Source: Geobacillus kaustophilus | GTDB lineage: Bacteria > Bacillota > Bacilli > Bacillales > Anoxybacillaceae | Assembly (NCBI RefSeq): GCF_000948285.1 | Contig: NZ_JYBP01000003.1 | Location: 868,001 to 932,000, forward strand | Direction of reading: 5' to 3' | DNA: 64,000 nucleotides | Position numbers and translations under genes: made by a program | In this document: one piece after another, positions 9,690 through 21,157 of the stretch | Position numbering within the stretch: the stretch's first letter is position 1 | Layout: each line of letters starts with the position of its first letter | Notes under the pieces: generated by a model | Database searches by the model: none | What the model saw: only the letters and a program-made list of their open reading frames with translations | Told to the model about the DNA's origin: nothing

Positions 9690-10394
9690 ATGGAGCGTCG
9701 AGATTTGGTCATTGCCGGAACCGGGCATGCGTCCGGCGGGCTGTACAACTTGGTGAAATTGTCGGGGAATGGAAAGCTGTATGGCGACATCGATTGCCTC
9801 GAGCTGCAAGTGCAAGGAAATGCGGCGGTGGAAGGAAGCGTGAAAGCTAACATGGTCCATATTGCCGGGAAAGGGCATGTGGCAGGCGGGATGGAGTGCG
9901 AGTGGATGAAAGTGAGCGGGAGTGTGAGAATTGGAGAACATGTGCAATGCCAAGAGGCGACCGTTCGCGGCCATGGGGAGGTGAAAGGCTCATGGACGGC
10001 GGAGACGGTTCGCGTCCATGGCGAGCTCACCATCGGCGGCGATTGTTCGGCTGAACGGATGGAGGTCGAAGGTCATTTCACGGTCGGCGGGCTGTTGAAT
10101 GCCGGCTATATCGAAGTGAAGTTGCTTGGCCCGAGCCGCGCTAAGGAGATCGGCGGGGAAACGATTGTCATTAAGCGGCAAGGAAGCTCGTTGTTGAAAA
10201 AATGGTTTTTTCCAGCAGAGTTGACCGTCGATGTCATTGAAGGGGATTCCGTTCATCTTGAACATACAACCGCGAAAATGGTACGCGGCAATCGCGTGAT
10301 GATCGGGCCAGGGTGCCGCATCGAGCGGGTCGAGTATCGGGATGCGTTGGAATGCGATGAAGAGGCGAAAATTGGAACGGTAGAGAAAGGGTGA
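9690..10394 (+). CDS. yhbE: bactofilin-like polymer-forming protein YhbE
   Basis: A 234-aa protein rich in short beta-repeats with alternating Gly (GNGKLYGDIDCLELQVQGNAA and similar), as expected for a right-handed beta-helix of the polymer-forming cytoskeletal (DUF583/bactofilin) family. No signal peptide or membrane segment. The ribosome site GGAGGG lies just before ATG 9690. The C-terminal third (TIVIKRQGSS to CRIERVEYRD) is shared with the next gene, so the two are paralogues and may co-assemble in the cytoplasm. Precise role unknown. Confidence 0.82.
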   Translation: MERRDLVIAGTGHASGGLYNLVKLSGNGKLYGDIDCLELQVQGNAAVEGSVKANMVHIAGKGHVAGGMECEWMKVSGSVRIGEHVQCQEATVRGHGEVKGSWTAETVRVHGELTIGGDCSAERMEVEGHFTVGGLLNAGYIEVKLLGPSRAKEIGGETIVIKRQGSSLLKKWFFPAELTVDVIEGDSVHLEHTTAKMVRGNRVMIGPGCRIERVEYRDALECDEEAKIGTVEKG

Positions 10395-10399
10395 GAACG

Positions 10400-11122
10400 A
10401 TGGCGGAGAGAAATTTGACGATTAACGGATCGGCGCTTTCAGGCGGCGGCACGTTCCATCACGTCACGATTCGCGGTGATGTGACGATTCGGGGTGACAT
10501 CGAATGCGATCGCTGGAAAGTGTTCGGCTCGGCGGATGTGAAAGGAGTGGTCACCGCCCGCACGTTTCGCCTGTTTGGCCAGGCGAACGTGGACGGTCCT
10601 GTGCATGCGGAGAAAATGGATGCGTTCGGGGAAGCAGACATCCGCGGCCATGCCCGTCTTGGGCATCTTCAGCTACTCGGGATGGTGCAGGTTGAGGGAA
10701 ATGTCGAAGCGGATGCCATTCGCGGCTATGGGGAGCTGTCGGTGTCGGGAAGCTGCGAGGCGGAGATCGTTTCGTTGACAGGGGTCGTGCGAATTGGACA
10801 GACGTTGAATGCGGAGCAGGTGGAATTGTCGTTGTATTTTGCCGACAGCTCGATCAAGGAAATCGGCGGGCGGATGATTCGCATTAAACGAGGTAAAACA
10901 TGGAAGGCTGTTCATTGGTTGACACGTCTTTCCCCATTGACCGCTACGTTAGTGGCAGACACGATTGAAGGAGATGACATTTATTTGGAACATACAAAAG
11001 CCGCAGTCGTCAGGGGGGATCGGGTGACGATCGGCCCAGGATGTGAAATTGGGCTTGTCGAATATCGTACAGCCTTTGCCCAGGATGAGCAGGCTGCGGT
11101 GGAAGAAAAAAGACAAAGGTAG
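10400..11122 (+). CDS. yhbF: bactofilin-like polymer-forming protein YhbF
   Basis: A 240-aa paralogue of YhbE. The ATG at 10400 (MAERNLTING) aligns with the YhbE start (MERRDLVIAG) and has AAAGGGTGAG upstream; a GTG at 10391 overlapping the yhbE stop is an alternative. The beta-helix repeats (VTIRGDIECD, ADVKGVVTAR, ADIRGHARL) spaced about every 18-20 residues are clear. The C-terminal MIRIKRGKTW...CEIGLVEYRT module matches YhbE. Confidence 0.82.
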   Translation: MAERNLTINGSALSGGGTFHHVTIRGDVTIRGDIECDRWKVFGSADVKGVVTARTFRLFGQANVDGPVHAEKMDAFGEADIRGHARLGHLQLLGMVQVEGNVEADAIRGYGELSVSGSCEAEIVSLTGVVRIGQTLNAEQVELSLYFADSSIKEIGGRMIRIKRGKTWKAVHWLTRLSPLTATLVADTIEGDDIYLEHTKAAVVRGDRVTIGPGCEIGLVEYRTAFAQDEQAAVEEKRQR

Positions 11123-11137
11123 AAGGAGACGGGGACG

Positions 11138-12658
11138 ATGGAGAACAAAGAAACAAAAATGGGATTGGTGGTCATTGCATTGTTGCTTGGCATTTTTGTC
11201 GCTTCAATGGACAATACGATTGTGGCGACTGCGATGGCGACGATCGTCGCTGACTTGGGCGGGCTCAAGCAGTTCGTTTGGGTGACGTCGGCGTATATGG
11301 TGGCCGAGATGGCCGGGATGCCGATTTTCGGGAAACTGTCCGATATGTACGGGCGAAAGCGATTTTTCTTATTTGGCATGGTCGTGTTTTTGCTTGGTTC
11401 GATTTTGTGCGGCATGGCGCAAACGATCGTGCAGCTCAGCATTTTCCGCGCCATTCAAGGCATCGGCGGCGGGGCGCTGGTGCCGATCGCGTTTGCCATT
11501 ATGTTTGATATTTTCCCGCCCGAGAAACGTGGGAAAATGGGCGGTTTGTTCGGCGCCGTGTTTGGCCTGTCAAGCATTTTCGGTCCGCTGCTTGGGGCGT
11601 ATATCACCGATTATTTAAATTGGCGATGGGTGTTTTACATTAACATTCCGCTCGGGCTTGTCGCGTTTTTGTTGCTTTGGGTTTATTATCGCGAGTCGTC
11701 GAAGCATTCGAAACAAAGCATTGACTGGCTTGGCGTGATGACGCTCGTGCCGGCGATCGTCTGCCTCATGTTTGCTTTGGAGCTTGGCGGTCAGAAGTAT
11801 GACTGGGACTCGGCCGTGATCATCGGGCTGTTTTCCGCGTTCGCGTTGTTGTTTCTCGCTTTTTTGTATGTGGAAACGAAGGCGCAAGAGCCAATCGTAT
11901 CGTACCATATGTTTCGCGAGCGTCTGTTTGCGTCCACGACTCTTGTCGCCTTTTTCTCTGGCGCAACGTTTGTCGTCGCCACCGTGTACATCCCGATTTT
12001 CATCCAAGGGGTGACAGGCGGTTCAGCGACAAATTCGGGGCTGATCTTGTTGCCGATGATGCTGGCGACGACCGTATCCGCCCAGTTCGGCGGTTTTTTG
12101 GCTGGAAAAACGAGCTATCGCAATGTGATGCTCGGGTTTATGCTGCTGTTTGCGGTCGGGATCGGGCTTCTAGGGACGATTGATAAACATACGACACGGC
12201 TTGTGGTGACGTGGTATATGATCATTGTCGGTCTGGGGATCGGCGCTTCATTTTCTGTGCTCGGCATGGCGGCGATCCACCACTTTTCCGAAACGGAGCG
12301 GGGCGCGGCCAGCTCTACGAATTCGTTTGTACGGTCGCTCGGCATGACCGTCGGCATTACAGTGTTTGGAATCATTCAGCGAAACTTGTTTACGGATCAA
12401 TTGGCTGAGCAGTTTCGCGGCATGGCTCAAGGAGCGTTTGGAAGCGGTGTTCACGACCCGCGCGCGATGTTGTCGCCGGAAGCGCGGGCGCACATTCCGG
12501 CCCCCGTGCTCGATCGTTTGACGGAAGCGTTGGCGTCGTCGATTGCCGACACGTTTTTATGGGCGCTCATTCCCGCGGCGCTGGCGGTCATTTGCGTGCT
12601 GTTTATGTCGAACGAGCGGCTTGCGGTGCGGATGGGTGCGCGGGGGGAACGTAAGTGA
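11138..12658 (+). CDS. DHA2-family multidrug efflux transporter
   Basis: A 506-aa integral membrane protein with about 14 predicted helices, the DHA2 (EmrB/QacA/Bmr3) topology. The first helix carries MDNTIVATAMATI, matching the DHA2 LDxTIVNVALP-type motif. The motif-A loop reads GKLSDMYGRKR after helix 2, and GGGALVPIAFAI lies in helix 4. Exports drugs or hydrophobic toxicants using the proton gradient; the substrate cannot be read from sequence. It starts 15 bp after yhbF behind AGAAGGAGA and may belong to the same transcript. Confidence 0.85.
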   Translation: MENKETKMGLVVIALLLGIFVASMDNTIVATAMATIVADLGGLKQFVWVTSAYMVAEMAGMPIFGKLSDMYGRKRFFLFGMVVFLLGSILCGMAQTIVQLSIFRAIQGIGGGALVPIAFAIMFDIFPPEKRGKMGGLFGAVFGLSSIFGPLLGAYITDYLNWRWVFYINIPLGLVAFLLLWVYYRESSKHSKQSIDWLGVMTLVPAIVCLMFALELGGQKYDWDSAVIIGLFSAFALLFLAFLYVETKAQEPIVSYHMFRERLFASTTLVAFFSGATFVVATVYIPIFIQGVTGGSATNSGLILLPMMLATTVSAQFGGFLAGKTSYRNVMLGFMLLFAVGIGLLGTIDKHTTRLVVTWYMIIVGLGIGASFSVLGMAAIHHFSETERGAASSTNSFVRSLGMTVGITVFGIIQRNLFTDQLAEQFRGMAQGAFGSGVHDPRAMLSPEARAHIPAPVLDRLTEALASSIADTFLWALIPAALAVICVLFMSNERLAVRMGARGERK

Positions 12659-12768
12659 GAACTAAGCGGACGCGTCTCCTTGTTTGGTCACCGCTGAAAT
12701 GAGATGAGACGAAGGGTGGACGGATGCTCATCCTATGGCGGGGATGACACCGTCCGCTTATCATTTGC

Positions 12769-13260
12769 ATGGTTGCGATCATCGTGAACGATTGTTGCCG
12801 TTTTTATCATCCTAACCCCATTCTTCGCTTTTTCCCGGTGGAGCTGCGCAAGCAAAACTGGCGAAACTACATTCGCCATGACAATCTGGTGGCGGCTGCC
12901 CTTCTTGGCAAAATGGGGTATACTGAAAGGGAGAAAGTGGAGTTGAAAAAAGAATTTCTGCGCATGCTCGTGCGGCTCGAATTGGATGAGGCAAGGCAGC
13001 GGTTGCTCTTGGGCTTTTTTGAAGCGTATGTAAAGCTGTCGGAGGAAGAAGAGCGACAACTGCAAAGAGAGGTGAAGACGATGGAGACGAAAGAAAAAGA
13101 GAAAGTGTTGGAATTGATCATTTCCTATGAGCAGAAAGGGAGAAAAGAAGGGATGAAGCGGCTCATAGAGAGCATGGCCCGCAAAGGGATGACAAACGAT
13201 GAGATTGCCCGGTTAGTAGATCTTCCAGTCGAAGAGATCCAACGGTTGCTGGAGGAATGA
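12769..13260 (+). pseudogene. Rpn-family nuclease/transposase-associated protein, N-terminally truncated
   Basis: From about 12800 the frame reads HPNPILRFFPVELRKQNW, then a helical region (AAALLGKMGY, FLRMLVRLELD, LLGFFEAY) and a charged C-terminus ending GMTNDEIARLVDLPVEEIQ. These are hallmarks of the C-terminal half of Rpn/YhgA-like PD-(D/E)XK proteins, usually ~290-320 aa; here only ~160 codons remain and the nuclease domain is missing. Probably a decayed remnant. Confidence 0.72.
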
Positions 13261-13287
13261 GTGGATGGCTTCTATATACATGCTCAT

Positions 13288-14458
13288 TAAAAAGTTAACC
13301 TTCGTATAACCGATGCACACTCCGGTTATCCTGTTCCTAAGGAAACCTATGGAAAAGGAGCGGGATCATTCATGAAACGTCTCAACATCACCCATGATCA
13401 CGGATGGACGCCACGGACGCTTCGCAAACAGGAACGGAAAATCAAAAACGCGCTTCTTCGCCAACGGGTGATGGCGGTTCGTTTGGTCATGGAAGGTTAT
13501 TTGGGCAAAGAGGCGGCCTCCATGGTCAACGTGTGCCGACAAACCGTTTCCCATTATGTGTCGCTGTTCAATGAAGGCGGTCTGGAGCTCTTGCTTCATC
13601 GGGATTTCGCCCCTGGACGGGAGCCGTTTCTCACCGAAGAACAGCAGGAAGAGATCAAACAGCTTGTGTTGACCACCACTCCCGCGGAACTGGGCTGGGA
13701 CGTCGCTTCGGCCTGGAACACCAAACTCCTGCAATCCTATGTCGAAAAGCACTTTGGTGTTTGCCTTTCCCGTGAAGCGCTGCGAAAACTCCTACACCGT
13801 CAAGGTCTGTCATGGACTCGCCCTGCGTACACGCTGGCGAAAGGGAATCCGGATGAGCAAAAGCAATTTGAAAAGCAAATGGATTTGATAAAAAAAACTT
13901 GATCACCAAGGAGACAGAAGATGCCGTTCTTCTGTACATCGATGAAACGCATATCCGCTCTTATCATGTCTTGCGATCCACTTGGTCCGAGGTCGGCCGT
14001 CAAAAACGTGTGCCGACATTCGGCCATCATGCCCATGTTTCGGTATTTGGCGCGGTGAACGTCCACGATGGGGACATCGTGCTTCACCAAACAGAAGCCG
14101 CCAACGCCGCGACGTTCTTGGATTTCTTGCGCCTGCTCAAAGAGCGGCATCCCAACCGGATCATTGCGCTCGTCTTGGACAATGCCCGGATTCATCACGC
14201 TCGAATGGTGAAGGACTTTTTGCGAGAAGAAGGACAATGTTTTCATTTCCTGTATCTGCCTCCCTACTCGCCGCAGCTCAACCCGATCGAGCGTTTGTGG
14301 AAATGGCTGAAGGATACGATGATCGCCAACGCCTTTCACAAAGACCGCCACGAGATCGTGCAAGCGGTTCAACGATTTGCTCATTACATTCAGGAACGCC
14401 CGGAGGAAGTGTTGCGGCGCTTGGGGTGTTCCGCGTAATCGAAAAGTTAACTTTTCAA
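13288..14458 (+). mobile_element. IS630-family insertion sequence
   Basis: About 1.17 kb, ends approximate. The outer ends contain related inverted sequences (AAAAAGTTAACCTT near 13290; its counterpart AAGTTAACTTTTC near 14445-14457). It holds a two-frame transposase gene. IS630 elements target TA, so a longer duplication is not expected. Confidence 0.8.
13372..14438 (+). CDS. IS630 transposase, expressed by -1 frameshift
   Basis: Frame 1 (13372-13902) encodes the HTH half (KEAASMVNVCRQTVSHYV). Frame 2 (from about 13896 to 14438) encodes the DDE half: YIDETHIR, LVLDNARIHH and PYSPQLNPIERLWKWLK supply D, D and E. The frames meet at a run of eight A at 13890-13897, where a -1 slip on A-AAA-AAA joins DLIKK to NLITKE. 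Such slips are known in IS630 elements, so this is more likely programmed expression than decay. Confidence 0.87.
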
Positions 14459-14744
14459 GGTGCATTTATATATTTTCTTCTTTTGAGGATCACAGAAGAC
14501 ACAGAAGAAAATTGCGGAGAATACTCAGAGAGGGGCGGTGATGTTGCATCACTGTACGGATTTCAGGCGAAAAACTCGGATGGTGGATGTAACTGTATGC
14601 GGCTGTCAAAAGATCATGAATACAATGCCTTGTCGGTGAAGGCAAGGTGTTTTTTGTTGAAGTGGAAGTCGAGATAAGTGGTGTTGATGGGAATATCGAA
14701 CAATTGAAGTATAATAGACTTCCCTTCCATCTGCAAGGAGATGG
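14459..14744 (+). other. non-coding interval with one hairpin
   Basis: No convincing gene. A terminator-like hairpin (GCCTTG stem pairing with CAAGG, then a T run) lies around 14627-14656. AGGAGA at about 14736 is the ribosome site of the ynfA fragment. Confidence 0.4.
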
Positions 14745-14813
14745 GTGTCGATACTGCAAGCGATCGTCCTCTTTTTGTTGACCGGCACAGCTGAAATCGG
14801 CGGTGGATATGTT
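14745..14813 (+). pseudogene. ynfA (UPF0060) 5' fragment fused to an MFS gene
   Basis: A GTG start behind AAGGAGA reads ILQAIVLFLLTGTAEIGGGY, the characteristic first helix of the UPF0060/YnfA small membrane family (normally ~110 aa). After GGGY the similarity stops, and the other frame at once reads as the interior of an MFS transporter. A deletion fused the two genes out of frame near 14805-14813. Confidence 0.72.
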
Positions 14814-15606
14814 TGCGGGTTACTCGGGCGTCGCCATGATGGCAGCGGTATCAGGATTTATGGCTTCCCGCTATTCATTAAGTCCCGAACCGTTTTATGT
14901 AGGAATCGGCATCGCGATGGTCGGAATGTTGCTGTCTCTCATTGTGAAGGATACGGAACAACACCTAAAGACGCAAGTTCAGGATCATGGTTCGGCAATG
15001 CCAGACCGTCCTTTATCCTCTAGAGAGATCTTTCGTTTGACATCATGGAAAGATCCTACTCTCTCTAGTGCGAGCTTTTCTGGATTGTCGACTAATTTGA
15101 AAGACGGAATGGCGTGGGGGTTGTTTCCTTTATATTTTTCGACAGTCGGATTAAGTGTAAGTGAGATCGGTGCGATTGTGGCCATATATCCAGCCGCGTG
15201 GGGTTTTTTTCAACTGTTCACGGGGGCGTTGAGTGACAAAATCGGAAGAAAGAAGCTGGTTACCTATGGCATGTGGGTGCAAGCTTTTTCGCTCTGGTTT
15301 CTTTTAGTTGTCAACCATTTTTCTTTATGGGTCTTGGGGGCGATTTTTTTAGGTTTGGGTACCGCGATGGTTTACCCGACTTTGCAAGCGGTGATCGGGG
15401 ATGTTGCGTCACCGAATTGGCGCGCGTCATCGATGGGGGTATATCGCTTTTGGAGAGATAGCGGTTATGCGTTTGGGGCTCTTGCCGCAGGGGTTATAGC
15501 AGATGTAGTAGGCGTGACATGGTCGATTGGGATTGTAGCGTTGTTTCCGTTTCTAGCGGGGGTCTATTCACATGTGCGGATGGATGAAACTTTGAAGAAA
15601 CCGTGA
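14803..15606 (+). pseudogene. MFS transporter, N-terminally truncated
   Basis: The frame carries the end of the N-terminal six-helix half (FAGYSGVAMMAAVSGFMA), a cytoplasmic linker, and a complete C-terminal half with GALSDKIGRKKL (motif A equivalent) and about eight hydrophobic segments in all. Typical MFS proteins are ~400 aa; about 130 residues are missing because of the fusion to ynfA. No start codon with a good ribosome site belongs to this frame. Ancestral substrate unknown. Confidence 0.75.
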
Positions 15607-15660
15607 CAAAGTAGGCTGTGAAGTGTGTTGATCTATTGACTTGTTTGGAATCTCTACCCG

Positions 15661-16063
15661 CTGTTCGCAACCCCTTCTTTGTTATGGCGCAATCCGCTCG
15701 GGGTGCTGTATTTGCCAAGTGGAAATCGCGGTGTCATGCTTGGGGTGGCAACGGCTGTAATCGTGACGATGTTTCGCGCCTATCACCGAAAAAATCCCTA
15801 TGCATTTGTTAGTGAACTCGCTGATAGTTATTTATTTAGGAGGTCGCTTTGTTTATTATTTGTTTGAAAGGCGATACGGTTCATCGTTGGATCATAGTTG
15901 GTTTGCTTCCCATCCTATTCATTTGTACCAATTATTTTTGACTGTTGCTGTCATGTTGTGGACCGTATGGCAACGAAACCCTATCGAAAAAGTGAACTAT
16001 GCGTATGTATTTTTCACAATATGGGGAATTAGCCAATGGATGATTTGGATGATCGCAAAGTGA
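15661..16063 (+). pseudogene. Lgt-like membrane protein, frameshifted
   Basis: The first frame (LLWRNPLGVLYLPSGNRGVM to SELADS) and a second, +1 frame (from about 15810: LIVIYLGGRFVYYLFERRYG to WMIWMIAK) read as one polytopic protein. The segment SHPIHLYQLF resembles the HPxxLYE motif of prolipoprotein diacylglyceryl transferases. The 5' end is missing and one frameshift lies near 15800-15830. A resA-like gene follows. Identification is tentative. Confidence 0.5.
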
Positions 16064-16171
16064 TGGAAACTGCGTATCAGAACTAAGGGGGTCAAACAGA
16101 CGGCACACTGTTCGATGGAAACATTGGATGAAAAAAGGAATTGATCGACATGTCAGTCATATTCGCTTTCG

Positions 16172-16602
16172 TTGCAGGTTGAGGTGGGAAATCAAGCGCC
16201 GGATTTTGCATTGCGGACGCTTGATGGGAAGGAAGTGAGACTATCTGATCTTCGCCGCAAAAGGGTGATTGTGAACATGTGGGCGACTTAGTGTCCGCCT
16301 TGTCGAGCGGAAATGCCGGATATGCAGAAGTTTTATGAACGATATAAAGATGAAGGGGTGGAGATTGTCGCGGTCAATTTAACCCAATCGGAAAGGCAGC
16401 CGGAATATGTCGCGCGCTTCATACAGGAGTACGACATTACATTTACGGTCGTTCTTGACGAAAAAGGAGAGGTATCTCGACAATACCAGGCTCATGCGAT
16501 TCCGACAAGCTATCTCATTGACTCGCAAGGGATTGTACGAAAAAAATGATTGGACCGATGAGTTATGACTGGCTGGTGGATCAGATGAAGTCGATCCAAT
16601 AA
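16172..16602 (+). pseudogene. ResA/TlpA-like thiol-disulfide oxidoreductase with nonsense and frameshift mutations
   Basis: Extracytoplasmic thioredoxin-fold proteins of this family reduce cysteines, for example in apocytochrome c. The frame reads VEVGNQAPDFALRTLDGK then VIVNMWAT-stop-CPPCRAEMP: the Trp codon before the active-site CPPC is TAG at 16289-16291. After GIVRKK a second lesion in an A run shifts the frame; the true C-terminus (GPMSYDWLVDQMKSIQ) continues in another frame to 16602. The N-terminal membrane anchor is also absent. Non-functional. Confidence 0.85.
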
Positions 16603-16620
16603 ATGTATAAAGGGGAAGAG

Positions 16621-16992
16621 ATGGTGAGAGAGGCAAAACGACAGACGACAGAAGATTCCAAATATATTCAGCAACACTTGGCGAACGAGCGGACGTTTCT
16701 CGCTTGGATTCGCACCTCGATCGCGGTGATTGGGATTGCGTTTTTGATGATCAATTTGCATGAAAAAGCGACGGCGAGCGCATTATCAACATTTCTCGTT
16801 CAGCTTATCGGAGCATTGGCGGTGGTCATTTCCGTCTGCACGATTGTGTTTTCTACCGTTAGTTATGTCGTGAAGACGAAACAAATAAATGAGCAAACGT
16901 TCCGGCCGTCGCGTCCGTTAATTTGGTTTTTAGCTTCTCTATTGTTGTTGATTACCGGATTGTTTGGATATTATTTTTTTACCTTGCTTTAA
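16621..16992 (+). CDS. DUF202 (YidH-like) small membrane protein
   Basis: A 123-aa protein starting at ATG 16621 behind AGGGGAAG (ATG 16603 is an alternative). It has the family signature LANERTFLAWIRTSIAVIG and three predicted membrane helices with a short basic loop (VKTKQINEQTFRP). Function unknown for the family. The frame is intact, although its upstream neighbours are pseudogenes and an IS66 element starts 19 bp downstream. Confidence 0.85.
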   Translation: MVREAKRQTTEDSKYIQQHLANERTFLAWIRTSIAVIGIAFLMINLHEKATASALSTFLVQLIGALAVVISVCTIVFSTVSYVVKTKQINEQTFRPSRPLIWFLASLLLLITGLFGYYFFTLL

Positions 16993-17010
16993 CAGCGGCT
17001 TGTTTGCTGT

Positions 17011-18623
17011 GTAACTATTCACCCCGATGCTAGTGTGTAAAGTAGCCCAGCACAAATAGGGCATTTCTGTCATAGAAAATGCCCTACGTAGCGGAAAGAA
17101 CACGATCTATCGTTTCGCCTGTCAACAGAAGACACAACGAGTCCCACACGTTTTTTTCGTGCTTGGTGAGTGTGGAAACGATGCTCCTTGCGATGCAAAA
17201 CGACTGCGCGAACGTTTCCTGACGAAATGTACCCGAGATGTTCTCTTTGACTTTGACCATGCGAAGATCCCGTTCGGCTTGGTTGTTGTCAAAAGGAACG
17301 TGAGCTTCACGCAAAAAGCGCAACGCTTCTTCCTTTCGTTTTTGAAGTCGCCGAACGAAGGAGAGCGCTTTTTTCGGCAACGGTGTCATCCCTTCCAACT
17401 GATGGTTGGCTTTCTCGAGTATGCGATCATACACGTGCTCCCAACGTTTCGCTTCTTCTTCAGGAAGAAAGCCACCATGTTGTTCGACCACTTGTTTGGC
17501 ATTTAATAGAAACGTGGTCATCCGTTTTGCCCATGTATGCCCTTGTTCGATGAATCCTTTCAAGTCACGTAAATGATGGGCATGACAAAGGGCATGTGTG
17601 GCTTCGGTGTATCTCGGGTATGTACCGAATGCATCATGCATCATCGTTCCTTTATATCGTGGAAGAATCCCGATTTCATCGGTTGCTTTCTTTCCACGAG
17701 AAGCGTGAGGAGCTAAGTACGTATATGCGGATGTACAGGCGACATGAACCCAGGCCTGTTTGCCATCGATCCGCAAGCTCGTTTCATCGACATGCAAGAT
17801 GTCCGATTGAAGCAATGCTTCCTCGATGATGTCCATGTTTGGTTCGAGTGCTTCGCGACCTCGTTTGACCATATTGACAAGTGTTCCTGTGCTGATCGGA
17901 TGTTGATATAGCTCTTCCATCATGTCACGTAAACGTTGATATGGAATCATTTGTATGTTGTATAAATACACGACAAGCGCCGTGATCCGTGGACCATATT
18001 GCACATGATTGGTGACGTGTGATGGGAACTCGGCTTGTTGCACGCATCGGCAATGTGGACATGATTTCACTTCGCGTTCATGTTGTGTCACTTCCATCGT
18101 CACGGGAGGCAGATCAAACACTTGACGGACATCGACTTTGAACGGTTTTACGTCACGCAAAGAAGACCCGCATCCTTGACACGTATGTACGCGATGGACG
18201 ACACGATGATGTGGATGTTCCACTTGACGGAGCGTCGTTCCCTCATGTCCCTCCTGTCCGCCAGGCTTTTTGTCAGACGGTTCACGAGAGGAACGCTTTT
18301 TCTCAAAACGGTCAGAAGATGGGGGCAGATGGCTATTAGAGCTGTTTTTTTTCGTGCGTGCTTCCAGCTCTTGAACACGATACTTCAGTTGTTCATTTTC
18401 TTTGCGTAGCTGTTTGTTTTCTTGACGCAAATGTTCATTTTCTTGAATGAGTTGATGAATGAGCTGTTTTTGTTGTTGGACTTTGCTGATTAAGCTTTCA
18501 ACCGTCAATACAGCTTGTTGTACCGTCAACATGCGATTCACCTCCTTGTCTATCAATATTCACATCATAGACAGGAAAACCAAAAAATATTCAGCTCACT
18601 TTATGAGGTGGCTGAATAGTTAC
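17011..18623 (-). mobile_element. IS66-family insertion sequence (ISBst12-like)
   Basis: 1613 bp, with terminal inverted repeats starting GTAACTATTCA at each end. Exact 8-bp direct repeats TTTGCTGT lie at 17003-17010 and 18624-18631, the usual IS66 target size. A single transposase gene without tnpA/tnpB partners, the simplified organisation I recall for ISBst12 of Geobacillus (name not verified). Confidence 0.93.
17084..18532 (-). CDS. IS66-family transposase
   Basis: 482 aa, starting at the ATG ending at 18532 behind GGAGGTGAATCGC. An N-terminal coiled coil (repeated ENEHLRQENKQLRKENEQL-like heptads) precedes KNSSNSHLPPSSD and KKPGGQEGHEG, the TnpC signature. Two CxxC zinc motifs (CQGCG, CPHCRC) follow, then the DDE domain with LHVDETSLR, HDAFGTYPRY, CHAHHLRDLKG and FDNNQAERDLRM (catalytic Glu). 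Intact. Confidence 0.94.
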   Translation of the reverse strand: MLTVQQAVLTVESLISKVQQQKQLIHQLIQENEHLRQENKQLRKENEQLKYRVQELEARTKKNSSNSHLPPSSDRFEKKRSSREPSDKKPGGQEGHEGTTLRQVEHPHHRVVHRVHTCQGCGSSLRDVKPFKVDVRQVFDLPPVTMEVTQHEREVKSCPHCRCVQQAEFPSHVTNHVQYGPRITALVVYLYNIQMIPYQRLRDMMEELYQHPISTGTLVNMVKRGREALEPNMDIIEEALLQSDILHVDETSLRIDGKQAWVHVACTSAYTYLAPHASRGKKATDEIGILPRYKGTMMHDAFGTYPRYTEATHALCHAHHLRDLKGFIEQGHTWAKRMTTFLLNAKQVVEQHGGFLPEEEAKRWEHVYDRILEKANHQLEGMTPLPKKALSFVRRLQKRKEEALRFLREAHVPFDNNQAERDLRMVKVKENISGTFRQETFAQSFCIARSIVSTLTKHEKNVWDSLCLLLTGETIDRVLSAT

Positions 18624-18720
18624 TTTGCTGTTAAAGCCGATGATAAAATCCCCAATATAGCCGGAATAAAATTCCCCACTTATAATAGAACCATAGTGTC
18701 AACGAGAGGAGCTATGGTTC

Positions 18721-20834
<2,114 letters not shown>

Positions 20835-20872
20835 AAGGTCCTTCTGGGGAATTTTAAACCGGCGATTTGGGG

Positions 20873-21157
20873 GAAAAAATAATCGGCCTTGACACCAAAG
20901 GTGGTCAAATCGCTTATAAAGCCGCTACAACAGGATTTACAATGCTCGAAAGGAAAGTCGGACTAAACACAACAATGGGGGCTATCAAAGGTGGGGCTGC
21001 TGGATATATCGGAGGTAACGTAGCTGCAGAAGTATCTAACAAAATAATAGGTGTAGAAAAATGGTTTGACAATACTAAAATTGGAAAATCAATAGATAAA
21101 GGTATAACAAAAGCAGAAAATTGGCTACATAAAGCAATTGGTGGTGGGTCGTATTAA
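20873..21157 (+). pseudogene. C-terminal fragment of an unidentified (possibly toxin-like) gene
   Basis: Joining 16991-17010, 18632-18649 and 20881 onwards, with IS66, IS21 and one copy of each target repeat removed, gives one frame: NSGLFAVKADDKIIGLDTKGG, continuing to KAIGGGSY and stop. It is Gly/Ala-rich (GAIKGGAAGYIGGNVAAEV) then amphipathic, like the pre-toxin regions of secreted polymorphic toxins, but no toxin domain is recognisable. The upstream part is missing. Two ISs therefore entered the same small gene remnant. Confidence 0.55.

Noticed and set aside
12663-12760. Distant inverted repeat TAAGCGGACG/CGTCCGCTTA after the efflux gene
   Set aside because: An 80-nt loop without T tract or coding partner; may be chance or the edge of an old element.
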